Positions 22,011-33,218 are shown, numbered from the stretch's first letter. The stretch is DNA of 64,000 nt from Fallopia convolvulus (GCA_964016875.1 OZ024728.1:8358272-8422271); one strand, 5' to 3'. Notes: generated from the letters alone by a model not told the origin. Numbers and translations are program-made.

Positions 22011-23816
22011 ATGGAGACAAGAGCTTCATCCTCTCATGTGGAAAGGCCAAGGAAGAAGTCCAAGAAGACGAGGAAAGAGCCGAAGTTGGATGATGTCTAT
22101 TTGGAGGATGATGAGCAAGTGGAGAATTATGAAAGATATATGGCGCTTGAGCACCACACGAGATGGCTTGATTGGGAAGCCGTGAGGAAGATGGACATGG
22201 ATCAAACCCTTCCAAGATGCTACTCCCACATCGGTCTTAATGGGATGCTAAGGTGGGACAACACTCACTACCCCGCCCTCACCTCGGAATTCATGGCCAC
22301 ATTCGAGTGCACTTATGATAATGTGGAGGATGAGGAAGGGGGGCTCACTTTCCGATTGGGCAACGAGGACCACGATCTCACTCTTAGGGATTTGGCTACC
22401 TACTTCGGGTTCCCATGCCCAAGAGAAGAGGCCGGCGTCAACAATGAGAAGGTGAACCAAGTGTGGCATCATGTGACCGGGAAGAGTGAGATGAGAAAGG
22501 GCGCCTCCACAAACGAGATTGCTAGCCCTCTTTTTCGGGTCATGGTGCGAGTCTTGGGGTGTGCAATCTATGCTCGTCATGAGTTGAGCAAGCCAATGAA
22601 GGAGGAGATCATGTTGCTCCATGAGATGCTCTTCAACACCGAGAAGCCCATGAACCTTGCATGGGAGTGGGTCAAGATGGTGCGGGACTTCCAAAGTTCC
22701 TCTTGGATCTACTTCGGTGGGATGATAGCGAGGCTCGCCATGCGTCTAGGAGTTGATCTTGACAAGTATTCTCCGGCTCCGAATGGTGTTGAGTTCATGA
22801 ACATGAAGTATTTCAAGAAGGCCAACATCGTCAAGGAGAAGCTCTACATGATTTCCTTGGCCCCTCACTCAAACTATGAAGGTGTGTCGATACGGTTAAT
22901 GCACAACCTTTATGATCTTTCTCGGTATCAAAATTGGTACCAAGTGTGGGCCAGCAAGCCACACTCATTTGGTGACCCCGAAGGTGCAAGAGAGGGGCGG
23001 CGACAACAATCTCAACACATTCGGTTTACCTCTCCTCCATCTACACCGGATTCCGACCAAGACAACTTCATGTTTGCACCTCGTGGGGAAGACATGGAAG
23101 TCGATCAAGAGCAAAATGAAGAAGATGAGCGCTTCCAAGGTTTGATGGCCAACCTCCGAGCCACGCACCAAGCTCCAACACTGGCGGACCGAGGTACACA
23201 CCAAGTCGGGCCCGACTTCCCTCAACGTCGGTCCAGTTCATTCCATGGTGGTGAGGTCCCGAGGCATTATGAGCGTGGAGAAGGGAGCGGTGCAAGGCGA
23301 GAGCAAGCTCAAGGTGGTGGTTATGAAGGCTATGCCCAATGGTACGGTCCGGGAATGGTGTTTCCCGAGCAACAACAACCGGTGGACATGTCCTTCTTAG
23401 CCAACCAAATGGCTCATCTCCAACTTCAACAAGAAAATGTTCTCCAAGAGGTCCATCAAGTGAATCTCCATCAACATCAAATGTACCAACAACAACAACA
23501 AATGTACCAACAACAACAACAAATGCTTCAACAACAAAGTTCTTTCCAAGCTAGCCAACAAGAGATGAACCGGACCCTCGGCTACACTAGACGAGAGGTG
23601 GAAGAGCTTAGGGAGGTGGAAGACCAAAGGTGGCGGGTCCAAGATAGCTTTAACACATGGATGAGCAGGAACTTCCCTTCCCGTGAGGACCAATGGACAC
23701 GCCCGGAGCCTCAACTTCAACCACCACCACAAGACTTCTACCAAGAGCAAGTGTACGAGAGGGAGCGGCAAGCAAGGCTCCAAAGAGGACGTAGACGTGA
23801 CAACCCCTTCGATTGA
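22011..23816 (+). CDS. ATHILA ORF-1-like (env-position) protein of the retrotransposon
   Basis: Uninterrupted frame of 601 codons. I prefer the ATG at 22,011 (METRASSSHVERPRKK) over one 27 bp upstream because it follows an acceptor-like TGTGTGTAG. The N-terminus is basic (RPRKKSKKTRK) and could be a nuclear signal. Residues about 30-310 form the conserved part of the plant ATHILA ORF-1 family (LTLRDLATYFGFPCP and SSWIYFGGMIARLAMRLG). An acidic linker, Gln-rich runs (MYQQQQQMYQQQQQ) and a basic end (RLQRGRRRDNPFD) follow. No signal peptide or membrane helix is visible, so calling it an envelope protein is not supported. Its role is unknown. It is the only open frame of the element without a stop, while gag-protease next to it has two. 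Confidence 0.8.
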   Translation: METRASSSHVERPRKKSKKTRKEPKLDDVYLEDDEQVENYERYMALEHHTRWLDWEAVRKMDMDQTLPRCYSHIGLNGMLRWDNTHYPALTSEFMATFECTYDNVEDEEGGLTFRLGNEDHDLTLRDLATYFGFPCPREEAGVNNEKVNQVWHHVTGKSEMRKGASTNEIASPLFRVMVRVLGCAIYARHELSKPMKEEIMLLHEMLFNTEKPMNLAWEWVKMVRDFQSSSWIYFGGMIARLAMRLGVDLDKYSPAPNGVEFMNMKYFKKANIVKEKLYMISLAPHSNYEGVSIRLMHNLYDLSRYQNWYQVWASKPHSFGDPEGAREGRRQQSQHIRFTSPPSTPDSDQDNFMFAPRGEDMEVDQEQNEEDERFQGLMANLRATHQAPTLADRGTHQVGPDFPQRRSSSFHGGEVPRHYERGEGSGARREQAQGGGYEGYAQWYGPGMVFPEQQQPVDMSFLANQMAHLQLQQENVLQEVHQVNLHQHQMYQQQQQMYQQQQQMLQQQSSFQASQQEMNRTLGYTRREVEELREVEDQRWRVQDSFNTWMSRNFPSREDQWTRPEPQLQPPPQDFYQEQVYERERQARLQRGRRRDNPFD

Positions 23817-25541
23817 TCCTATACATGCCATTGAAGAATAAGAAATTGTGAGCTTTTCATACTCTTCTCTCTTGCTCTTAAGTTTTGGTTTCCTTGTTTG
23901 ATGGGGACATCAAAATTTTAAGTATGGGGTGGGGGTAAGTGTGTTCATGATTTCACTTGTTTTGAGGATATTTAGTTTGTGTTTTTAGTTTGTGTTTGGG
24001 ATGTTTGCTTCTTGGTTTGTGGCTTGATGAAAAACATGAGTGATTAATTTGGTCTTGAATGGATGAGTTTTTGGTTTTAGAGAAATTTTTGCAAAAAAAA
24101 AATCCATAAAAATTGAAAAATTGTGTTGAAAACAACAAAAAGATTTTATGTTTTGTAGGTTTTGGACTAGAAATTCCCATCTTAGATTGCCACAATAAAA
24201 GCTAATGATGATGTGAGCATGTAAATTCCTTTGCATATTTTTGGATAGTTTAGCCTCTTAAATGATGTTGCTTTTGATGTGATCATGATATCTTGCTTGT
24301 TTTATTGAACATGTGAGTTCTAGGATGAGTTCTTATGCAACTAAGTATGAGTGACCCTTGTGAGATTGATTTTTGGCCATTTTAGGGATGCTTGTTCATA
24401 TTTGCATATCCCTCATTTTTCTTGTGTGATTAGCTCATTCATGCTTAGTAAAACTTGCTATTGCGGTGTTTATCTATTTTCCAAGACCGTCATGAGAATT
24501 GTCCTAGCATTGTCACATTGATTTTGAACTTTATTCTTCTAAGTCACATAAATGTTCCATATCCTACCATGAAGATAATCCTTTGTTTGTAGCCCCGTTC
24601 TAGCCTAAGCCTTTGTTTGAAACTCCTCAAAAATATTATTCCTAGCCTTATATGACTTGACCCTTATGGGATTGGACTTTAGAAGAAAGGTTTGGATTGT
24701 ATTTGAAGAGTTGAGATTCTCTTGGGTTTAAGGGCAAAGAATGGTGTTATGAATCATGTGGGTAGTGCATCTTTGTTGTACAAAAATGAAAAAAAAAAGA
24801 AAGAAAAGAAAGAAAGAAAATGTTGGAAATGTAAAGTGGAATAAAGCAAAAAGCTTAAGTGAAGAAAAGGGTCCGACCGAGTTACAAGCAACATCGGCCC
24901 GATGTCATAAGAAAGTCGGTCCAAATGTAGAAAGTGTTGAAAATCCAACAAAAAGCATAAGAGCAAAGATGAAGTGGAATGTTAAGTGAAATTTTGGGTT
25001 GAAAGGAAAATGTTAAGTCTTTTGGGTGAGTGTGAAAGTAATTGTGGAATTTGGTGAAGTTGGTGAGAGTTTAGGTTGTTCAATCCCCATTGTAAGTACC
25101 ACAAGACCAAATAATTCCCACCTTGAGAAATACCAAAAGCCCCATTACAACCCGGCCGAATGGAACCTCTTTGAGGACCTCCATTGAGCCAAGTTCGAAA
25201 TTCTTTGTGTACTTTGCATTAGGCATCTCTAGGTGGAGGAATTGGTGATATTAGCTTCAATAGTAAAGTCCTTACTTGCATGATTTTTGAGCTTGAGTGT
25301 TCATTGCTAAACCCAAACACATGATGAGTGATACACATTCACATATCCCTAAAGTGAGGCTTAGTTGCATTGACTTTATTCCTTGGAACACTTAATCATG
25401 TGTGATGATGTAATCTTGCTTGAATATCGATCACTTGTGCTTAAAATGTGTTTTCATATGAGGCTTTACTTGAAGATTATGTTTCGGTCTTGCTTACATT
25501 GTTATTGCTTGAGGACAAGCAAGTTTAAGTATGGGGTATTT
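23817..25541 (+). other. 3' spacer and polypurine tract of the Athila-like element
   Basis: Long non-coding stretch. AAGTATGGGG occurs twice, at about 23,920 and just before the 3' LTR at 25,527-25,536, the latter after GAGGACAAGCAAGTTTAAG. Athila-type elements usually end this way, and this is the likely polypurine tract. A GAAA-rich run lies at 24,788-24,822, and a degenerate palindrome block (ATCGGCCCGAT plus GTCGGTCC) lies near 24,890-24,920. Confidence 0.65.
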
Positions 25542-26953
25542 TGATGTCTCTCTATTTGGTGGTGTTTTCATATGTGATTTCCTTTGTTTATATGTTTCTT
25601 TTTCCCCTTTTCTTGTGCGTTTTGTTCCTTTTTAGCTTAGTTCCCGTATTTCTATGAGATTCGGAGACTACGCGCATTTTATGTGTTTTGTAGGTAATTT
25701 GGCATGGATCAAGGGTCGTTTTGAAGGAGGGTCGAGACATGGAGCAAGGCCCGAGCAAAGGAGGAAAGAGGGAAGCAAGCCATGAAGAAGAACAAGAGGA
25801 AAGCCAACAAGAAGAAGGTGGAACGAAGTCAGGACCGAGTTGCAACCAACCTCGGGCCCGACTTTGAAGTCTCCAGAACATCGGACCGAGTTGCACAGTA
25901 CCTCGGGCCCGAGGTCCTCCGTGTCGGTCCAAGTCGGTCACCGAACTACTTGGGCTCCAAGGCACGAATTTGTGAACTTCCACTTTTGCCCCTCATCTAT
26001 TAAAAGGCCCTCTTATCTTCTAAGAAAGGGGTTCCCACACTTAGCAAGGGAGCCAACCCTCAAAAGCTCTCAAGGGGATACTTGGAGAGCAAGGAGGAAG
26101 GAGAGGAGAAGGAGAAGAGAGAGAATCGGCCAAGGAGAGGAGGATTGATAGGTTTGGTTGATAGATTAGCTTTGCTTTGTTTTGATCTTGTGGATTTGGA
26201 ACCCTTGATTGGAATTTGTGGATTGCTTTTGATTTTGAATGAAACTTTGCTTTGTCTTGAGATTGATGATGTTGATTGCTTTCCCTTTTGATTTGTTTGC
26301 TTTCTTTGTTTGCCACATGGAGTAGATCTCCTTGATCTTGGGTTATGGGGGAAAACCCTAGCTAGGTTTGGGCTAGAAACCCCAATTCCATAGCCTTGAG
26401 TGTTTGATCTAAGGAACCCACTCTACATAGAGGTACAATTCCTTGCGAAAGTCGGGAATCAAGGCTTGAGATTGGCAAAGTAGCGAAAGTGAACATGTGT
26501 CAATCTCAAGACCTTGCTTCGAAGGGGATTTCCCCAATGATCGATGTGTAGAAGTGGTTGGAACGAGGGCGAAAGCACTCGATCCTAGTCCGATCATCAC
26601 TCATTGATTGAATTGGGGTGGATAAGCCTTAATCTACTAGAGAAGGAACCCAAAAGCCCAAGATCTACTTTTAAAATCCTTGAGTTCGACATCCCCAGCT
26701 ACCTCGGGCCCGACTTACCCAGTGTCGGTCCCGACTTCCTCTCGTCGCCAACCTCGGGCCCGACGTGACCTCAGTGTCAGTCCCGACTGTTTTCTTTGTT
26801 TTCCTTTGTTTTATGCTCTCCTTTCTAGCTTCCTAGTATCTAGGTACATCGATCGAGTAGACTTCCCGAGTGTTCGACACCCACCACGTACTACAACGGG
26901 GTCGGGTTATAAATTGTATCTCTAGACCCTCGCACCCGAGAGGCGAGCGATCA
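25542..26953 (+). repeat. 3' LTR of the Athila-like element
   Basis: 1,412 bp, same ends as the 5' LTR, with seven substitutions seen. Palindrome cores start at 25,852, 25,903, 26,704 and 26,754. Confidence 0.96.
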
Positions 26954-26958
26954 GTGTT

Positions 26959-27891
26959 TAGCCCACAAAAGTGCCAACATGGTGAAGCGACATGAAGTTA
27001 AATTAGAGTGTCATGATTTTATTCATGTACGTTTTGGTTTATGATATGAATAAAATTTTAGCATTTCCTTTTCTTCTTATGTTTGTTGAACATAAATATT
27101 CTTGTGTGTAACTCAAATTTTAGTAAAATTAAATTTAGCAACACTATGTGTCAATCATTGTTTATTCTAAATAAGAGAATCTCTGCCTTTGCGCAAGTAT
27201 TTGTTAATGTAACATCATACTCGTACATAACATGGATAAAATAAGTAAATTTTGACTTAATATGTGATTATACCCAATTTCGTTTAGGGTAAGTTTGGAT
27301 ATTTTATCGATTATTTTAGCAAAAATTGCAAAAAAAAATACTCGTCAAATAGGCTACATTATAAATAAATCCCACATATCCCTTGACAACCAAAATGAAT
27401 GGGAAACTCATGATTTTGGTGATTTTGGTTGTTTGTTTGAAGGATGGATGAATGAGATAGGCGGTGTCCAATTCATAAAAAAATGGATCTTATTAATATT
27501 ATGGTTTTCGATCCAATCTCTGTTAAATTTCATAGATCCAATCTCTAATGTCGTGGAATCATTACGAGTAGCAACAACTCTCATCGAGAATTCAAACTTG
27601 AACAACAAGATTCATCACTGAAGGAGCTCAAGGGAAGAATACTAAGGGGTAGAATGGAAATTTAAAAAAAATCAAGGGCAAAGAGTAATTTACAAAATGC
27701 AAACAAAATCCGAATAGAATAGAGTCGATGGTGGTTGATTGCAAACAAAATAGATTTAAAAGGTAGTTTTTGCCAATTTTATATTACAAATATGTAGTTC
27801 TTGTAAATGCTTTACATTAGAGATTGGATGTACATGCACCACTATTTTCAATTTACAACATAAAACATCATATCTATTAACTATCTTATTC
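26959..27891. other. Flanking DNA, nothing recognised
   Basis: Right flank of the Athila-like insertion. AT-rich, with only short frames lacking motifs. Confidence 0.5.
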
Positions 27892-27903
27892 AAGTTGTAG
27901 CTT

Positions 27904-28043
27904 CGTTTGGCTTGGAGTCGTCTTACTTGATCGCCATTCCGCAACCAGTTGTTTTGTACTAGCATGTCCAATCACCGGTTTATTCGGTCTCTCGATTCAC
28001 CAAGCCTTTTTGGTGAATCGAATTCTTACCTTATTAAAAAAAA
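27904..28043 (+). mobile_element. Small poly-A retroposon (SINE-like) with 12-bp target duplication
   Basis: About 140 bp ending in TTACCTTATT and a run of A. It is flanked by AAGTTGTAGCTT at 27,892-27,903 and again at 28,044-28,055. A perfect 10-bp hairpin (GATTCACCAA ... TTGGTGAATC) lies near the 3' end at about 27,994-28,019. No clear pol III A and B boxes are visible, so it could be a SINE or a very short 5'-truncated LINE. The end resembles that of the L1 at 59.8 kb (TTACCTAATAAAAAAA). Confidence 0.75.
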
Positions 28044-28055
28044 AGTTGTAGCTTT

Positions 28056-28267
28056 GTAACATTTCTTCTCCTTTTAGCCTATAAATAAATGCCTATGTAA
28101 AGGGAAAATAGATGAAGAAGAAAAGAAGAATATACAAGAGTTTTCTCTCTAAAGCTCTCTCATTTCTATTATTTCTATTGAGTTTAAATCTCACCAATAT
28201 TATAACACGTTATTAGCAAGAGTCACCCATTCTCTAAATCGAGCATTGTTAATCTGTAAGTGACTGA
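28056..28267 (+). other. Possible copia LTR end and primer site
   Basis: Ends with TATAACACGTTATTAGCAAG at about 28,200, close to the ATAACACGTTATCAGCACGA string found at the LTR/primer-site junction of many plant copia and gag-only elements. The gag relic begins 60 bp later. The other end of the LTR is not resolved. Confidence 0.45.
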
Positions 28268-29265
28268 ATGACAAACATCTCTAAAAGAGAATTTGACATC
28301 CTTGATTTGTTGGGTCAAAAATACCTCGAACATAGGGTTGATGCAACGATTCACCTCAAAAAAAATGTCCTTGAGAAAACAATAGTGGCAAAAAATAATG
28401 CATACCCTCAAGAAAAGGCAAAGGCCATTGTGTTTCTCTGCCACCATATTCACGAAAGTCTCGAAATTGACTACTTGTTTGTGAAGTATCCATTAGAATT
28501 GTGGGATAGCTTGAATGAATTCTATGGCTATCAAAATGAGGTCTTGCTCCCACAAGCACTATATGAATGGACCACTTTAAGGTTCCAGGACTTTAAGTCC
28601 ATCACCGAGTACAATAGTGTTATTCACAGGATCACATCTCAATTGAGACTATGTGGCCAAATAATCACCCAACAAGAAATGTTGGAGATAACTTTCTCCA
28701 CTATACAACAATAATATGGAGAGAGGAATTAAATGATTTTTTGATTTGTTGAAAGTATTGTTGGTTGCTGAAAAGAACAATGAGCTGTCTTGATGAAAAA
28801 CCACAATCTCAGGCCAACAAGATCAATTGAAGCTCCGGAAGAAAATTCTAGGGATAAGGGATTCCAAGATGGAAATACAAATGAACGTGGGCAATAGTTA
28901 CGACACTATAATGATCTTGGACGTGGTCATGGTCATGGTCAAGACTATAACAAAAGTCATGATAATTACCATGAAAATAATGGAAACAAGAGGGATGGAA
29001 AGCGAAAGGTCCAAACTTATCAAATAGGATCTTCTCAGAACTCCAAAACTATATGCTATAGATGTAGCAAGAATGGTCAATGGTCAAAGATATGTCGTAG
29101 AGCTCCCCATTGGGTGAAGCTCTATCAATTTCAAGAAAATAATGAAAAGGCTACAAAGACCAATTACATTGAAAATGAAGGCATAAGTAAATCGCCGATG
29201 ACTAGTCTAGATGTCTCTGATTTTCTCAACCTTGAGAATAATGATGACTTTTCCTTAGAGGCCTA
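28268..29265 (+). pseudogene. Ty1/copia-type gag relic
   Basis: The first 148 codons (28,268-28,714) are open and match the gag core of copia and gag-only elements (LELWDSLNEFYGYQNEVLLPQALYEW has the usual layout). After a stop, frames recover around 28,800-28,990. They lead to a zinc knuckle at about 29,052-29,097 (CYRCSKNGQWSKIC) in which the metal-binding His is Gln. The frame closes at 29,265. No protease, integrase or RT follows before the next LTR at 29,290, so this may be a gag-only (TR-GAG-like) element or a truncated copy. Confidence 0.75.
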
Positions 29266-29768
29266 AATGAAGACAATAGTCTCTAAATATGTAATAACCA
29301 CAATTTTCATCAAATGAATAAATTTCATTTCTTAATATTTAATTATTTTATTAAATAAATAATCTCATAAAATTTTAAAAAAGGAAAAGAGATTATAATA
29401 TTCTCATAAAATCCTAATCTGAGTTGACGAATTTATTAAAGACGGAACTTAATAAATTCATAGTTAACAGAAATCCTTTTCGTAAAACTCGATCGTTCCG
29501 ACGCGCGTATCAAACCGACCCTTGGTCCGTTTTGCAAACGCGTTGGACCAATCATTAAGAAGATATATGGAGATTTTAGAAGAGATTCCATTCATTTCAC
29601 TAGATTGCTTCATTTATGAAACAATCTCTACATCATCCACTAACTTAAATAAACTACTAGTTTATTACTTGTTAGTCAAAGTTGATCATTAGGAGAATAT
29701 CTCCATATATTCCCAAATCTCTACACCACCACTATCATCATTTCTCTACTTAAATGATGAAGTGATTT

Positions 29769-29981
29769 ATGAGAGTCTTTAGAAGCTCTCAAACACTCCT
29801 CTCTTCTAGCTTTCTCTCCCACCTTAAAGCTTGCTTTTTGTCTTCCACCACACCACCACTCCATCACTCCAACACACCACCACCGCCGGCGACCTCCTGG
29901 ACCACGGCCCAGCCAGCGAGCCGCCGCCCCCTCTCTTCCCCCTTGTTGGTGTATTCTTGCTCCAAAAATCCAACAAATTAA
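29769..29981 (+). other. Open frame inside the LTR, not supported as a gene
   Basis: A pyrimidine-rich, Ser/Pro-rich frame in the LTR. It has no motif and lies in what is probably the transcribed leader of the element. Confidence 0.3.
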
Positions 29982-32171
29982 GGGTATAAAATTGTAGACT
30001 TTTTACACCATTTTAAGTTGTTTTATAGCATGTTAAATCTTGGTTTAAGATCTGATTTTTTTTTAAAAAAATTCAGAATATAAAATGTTTCAAAACTTGC
30101 ATATCTTACCTTGATCCATACATGCATGCATGTCTTGCTAGAGAGATTTGTGTCTTCTACAAATCTTGTAAAAACATACTAAAATCCTACATCTTTTAAG
30201 GGTGATTTTCACCTTTTCATTTCTGATTTTTATTTTTATTAAAATGATCCAAGAAGCCCCTTCTCTTGTTGAAAATCTATGAGTTATACTAGTAGATCCC
30301 ATGGTAACCACTTAAGACTTTTTTATCTTGCTTAAAACCTTCATGCATGTCACTTTTAACACTTTAAATAGACTTTTATGAAGTTTGTAATTTTTATGAT
30401 TTAATAAAATTAAGCTAGAAAGCTTTTAAATGGAAATTGTTCTTGCATGCCTCATTTGAGTAAGAAGTGGATTTTTGATGATGTTTGTGAATAACTAAGT
30501 CTTATGAGTTTATAATATGCTTTGATGATCTTATAAACCCTTGCATGCTACTTTAAATGAAATTTTACTAAGTAAAGTCACCTTGCATGTAGACTTTATA
30601 ATGTCCTTCTTTTAAATCCATGATCAACTAGTTATTTATGCCTTACTTGGTTGCTAAAAAGGAATATTTGGAAGTAGATCTTATTGCATGTAACTTCCTA
30701 GAAATTTTAACACTTAAATGATTTTTTTATATATAACCAAATATATATATATATACACATATGTATATATAAAATTGCAAGAACGTTAAATAAATTTTAT
30801 AAACTTTGCATGTAAAAATTATGGGTTTTTAGAATAAATGTTATTTTTGCATGTGCTCTAAATTTACTAAGATGGTGTTTTACCACACCTTTAAATAAAG
30901 AGAAATATATTTTTAGCATAAGTTTGATAAAGTCTTTCAAAATATGCATGTGAGATTAAAAAGTATTTCTAGAAGTCATTTATGCACATGCATGACCATC
31001 CTAGAATTTCCTTTGAATAAATCATGATTTATATGAAAATTTGTAATAAACATAATTTTCAACAAAGAAGCCTTCTTAAAAATGATGCGTGCAAACCATT
31101 TTTATAAACTACAAAATCCTTAACAAGTGTCACCTAGAAAATAATAATAAAAAGAATTATTATTATTTTACCCTTTTTTCCAACTAAATTATTTGACCAA
31201 ATAATTTAGTTTATCTCACCGGTTGTCTTTAAATTAAAATAAGGATTTTAATAAGTGTTCAATCTCTTTTTACAGTTAAATAGGTCGAGGTTCACGAACG
31301 TCATTAAACCGTCCTATTTCCGAGTTGATAGCATCACCGAAGGAAATTCAAGGCAAGTGGACATTCTACTTGAACCTTTCGATAAATTCGATTCCATTAA
31401 CTTGTTCAATGTTGGGAACACCTTGCTTGCTAAATAAAAACGAAACTAGGAAATAACGATTGTTAGAAATAATGACCATTGTTAGCATTATTACTATTAC
31501 TATTTTTAATAGGATTATTGCTAGACTTGTTGTGTGGCCTTGCTTGTTTAAAAATCTCGTTTCGAGATTTGTTATGAAAAATCTTAAGTAGCGTAATAAG
31601 GGGTGCGGGCTAGGCCCGACATCTCTATATAATATATTAAGTCGTATCGCGAAATGCCTATCTTCCTGCGACTTTAAGGATCATGATATATTGTCTCCTC
31701 CTACTCGGAGGAGGGACGCGTGCACTCTAGCTAGGTGTCGGAACTTCGTTCCAGTAAGTGGTACATCAACCCATTCATGGCCCCACACACTCTTAAAAAT
31801 CATTAACTAATGTGAATGTTTTTTTATCACGAAAGTAAGTAAGTGCTAGTGCACCTTAAAAGAAACCAAAACCGGACCGATCTCAAATGATCGATCCGGC
31901 TCTCGGTCCGCAAGGGCGCGAGAGGTTTTCTAGAAACTTGCGTGTAATTAACGTTCCCAACATATTCCTATTCTAAGAAGTCCTACAATCTCGTAGTTCG
32001 TTCTTTCGATTTAAGAGTTATCTCATCCCGAGATTCACTCAATTCCGTTCTTAATAGCGCCACTTAAAGTATACACTTCTCAAAACACAGCTCGAACACT
32101 TCGTAGTAATTTCGATACTTTACCAAACTACCTTAAGGATGTCCATTCTCGCTTGCTTAGTCTCTTTGGAT

Positions 32172-32771
32172 CAGTGGCGTAGCTAGAAATTTGGGTCACT
32201 GGGGGCTAAATTCTTTTGAGTAATTTTTTTGCTATAGAAAAATTCGTGACGAAGCCAGGATTTTTTTTTGTAAAATATAGAAAAAATTATAATTTTTTTA
32301 TATATAAAAAAATATATAGAAAATTTTGTATCTTTTCATAAAATTTAGTAATTTTCGGTATAAAAAACCAGTTTAATTTATTTTATATATATGAAAAAAA
32401 TAATGTTCTTTTTTTCTGACAAAACAAACTAGTTTTTACTCCCTCCGCTTAGTTCTATTTGTCCTTATAGAATAATGCACATATATTAAGACACGGCATA
32501 TTCTTACTAAATTGCCCCCTATTAAATTTATATTAATAAAGGTGAATGGCGGATACATTTAATGTTTCTTACTTTTGATTGGATAAATACAAAGGGTAAT
32601 ATTTGAAAATTTTGGACAAATTATGTAGAAGGACCAATAAAACTAAACAAAAAAATTAAATCTAGATGGACAAATAGATCGAACTAAACGTAGTGAGTAT
32701 CAAATAACCTACTACCGTTTTTTTACTATAATTAATTTTTTTTGAAAATGCATAGAGTGGTTCCGCCCCTG
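32172..32771. mobile_element. hAT-like MITE nested in the long LTR
   Basis: Starts CAGTGGCGTAGCTAG and ends in the imperfect inverse GTGGTTCCGCCCCTG. The 8 bp outside each end are CTTTGGAT and CTTTAGAC, matching at six of eight positions as expected of an old hAT duplication. A second internal end-like motif (GAAGCCAGGAT, about 32,253) hints at a composite. It contains a Stowaway-type insertion. Confidence 0.6.
32437..32699. mobile_element. Stowaway-type (Tc1/mariner) MITE
   Basis: Flanked by TA on both sides. The left end CTCCCTCCGCTTAGTTCTAT and the right end (inverse CTCACTACGTTTAGTTCGAT) are inverted repeats. CTCCCTCCG is the common terminus of Stowaway elements in plants. It lies inside the hAT-like element, making a three-level nest with the LTR. 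Confidence 0.85.
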
Positions 32772-33206
32772 CTTTAGACTAATTCGATTTTATTTTCGCA
32801 TCTTTGCATGACATTTATCGCCCTTCGCGCCAAATGCCAGATGTTAGGAAACCTCCACCGAATAAGACGAAGACTACTCAAGTGAAGGAAGGAAGGAAGG
32901 TCGGGAATTTTCAAGGATTGCAGTTTGTTTACTTTTGGGTTTTCTCCACGTTGGTTTAAACTATGTTAATTTATATTCCGCTGCCTAACAACTCTTAAGT
33001 TTATGTTTTGGCAAACTAAGTTCAAACTATGTAATGGATACTTATAAGTCTCACATGTGAGCAACGTTTTTCTATGTAATGAATTTATAATTCCGCATGT
33101 TTTTATTTAACTTAATACCCTATAAAGCCTAAGGTGACTTTGGATGGTAAAATCCGAGGTCACTGGCGGTAACACCTATCGTTGCAAAATAGGGGTGTTA
33201 CAATTA

Positions 33207-33218
33207 TGGTATCAGAGC
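33207..33218 (+). other. Primer-binding site (initiator tRNA-Met type)
   Basis: TGGTATCAGAGC four bases after the LTR end, the standard primer site of many plant LTR retrotransposons. Confidence 0.9.

Larger units (their letters stand above)
16156..26953 (+). mobile_element. Non-autonomous Athila-like Ty3/gypsy retrotransposon, recent insertion
   Basis: Complete element of 10,798 bp with two 1,412-bp LTRs and the perfect target duplication GTGTT (16,151-16,155 and 26,954-26,958). In order it carries an Athila-type primer-binding site, a gag-protease frame, a non-coding spacer, an ATHILA ORF-1-like frame, a second spacer and a purine-rich tract. Reverse transcriptase, RNase H and integrase are missing altogether. 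The LTRs show seven differences by eye (about 0.5%). At a commonly used grass rate of 1.3e-8 per site per year that is roughly 0.2 million years. It must have been mobilised by enzymes from another copy. It sits inside the MADS-box relic. Confidence 0.95.
29290..33202 (+). repeat. Long LTR of a gypsy-type element (5' LTR)
   Basis: Begins TGTAATAACC and ends GGGGTGTTACA, four bases before a TGGTATCAGAGC primer site. About 3.9 kb including roughly 600 bp of nested insertion. Size, ends and primer site fit the Del/Tekay group, which is an inference. No matching 3' LTR is in the window. Inside, 29,960-31,250 is AT-rich with a TA-rich microsatellite at about 30,730-30,770. Confidence 0.75.

Noticed and set aside
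22011..23816. Calling the ORF-1-like protein a viral envelope.
   Set aside because: No signal peptide, membrane segment or cleavage motif is visible. Only its position after the pol site is env-like.
27960..28035. The hairpin GATTCACCAA/TTGGTGAATC as a transcription terminator.
   Set aside because: It belongs to a small retroposon with a poly-A tail. Rho-independent terminators are not a plant nuclear feature.
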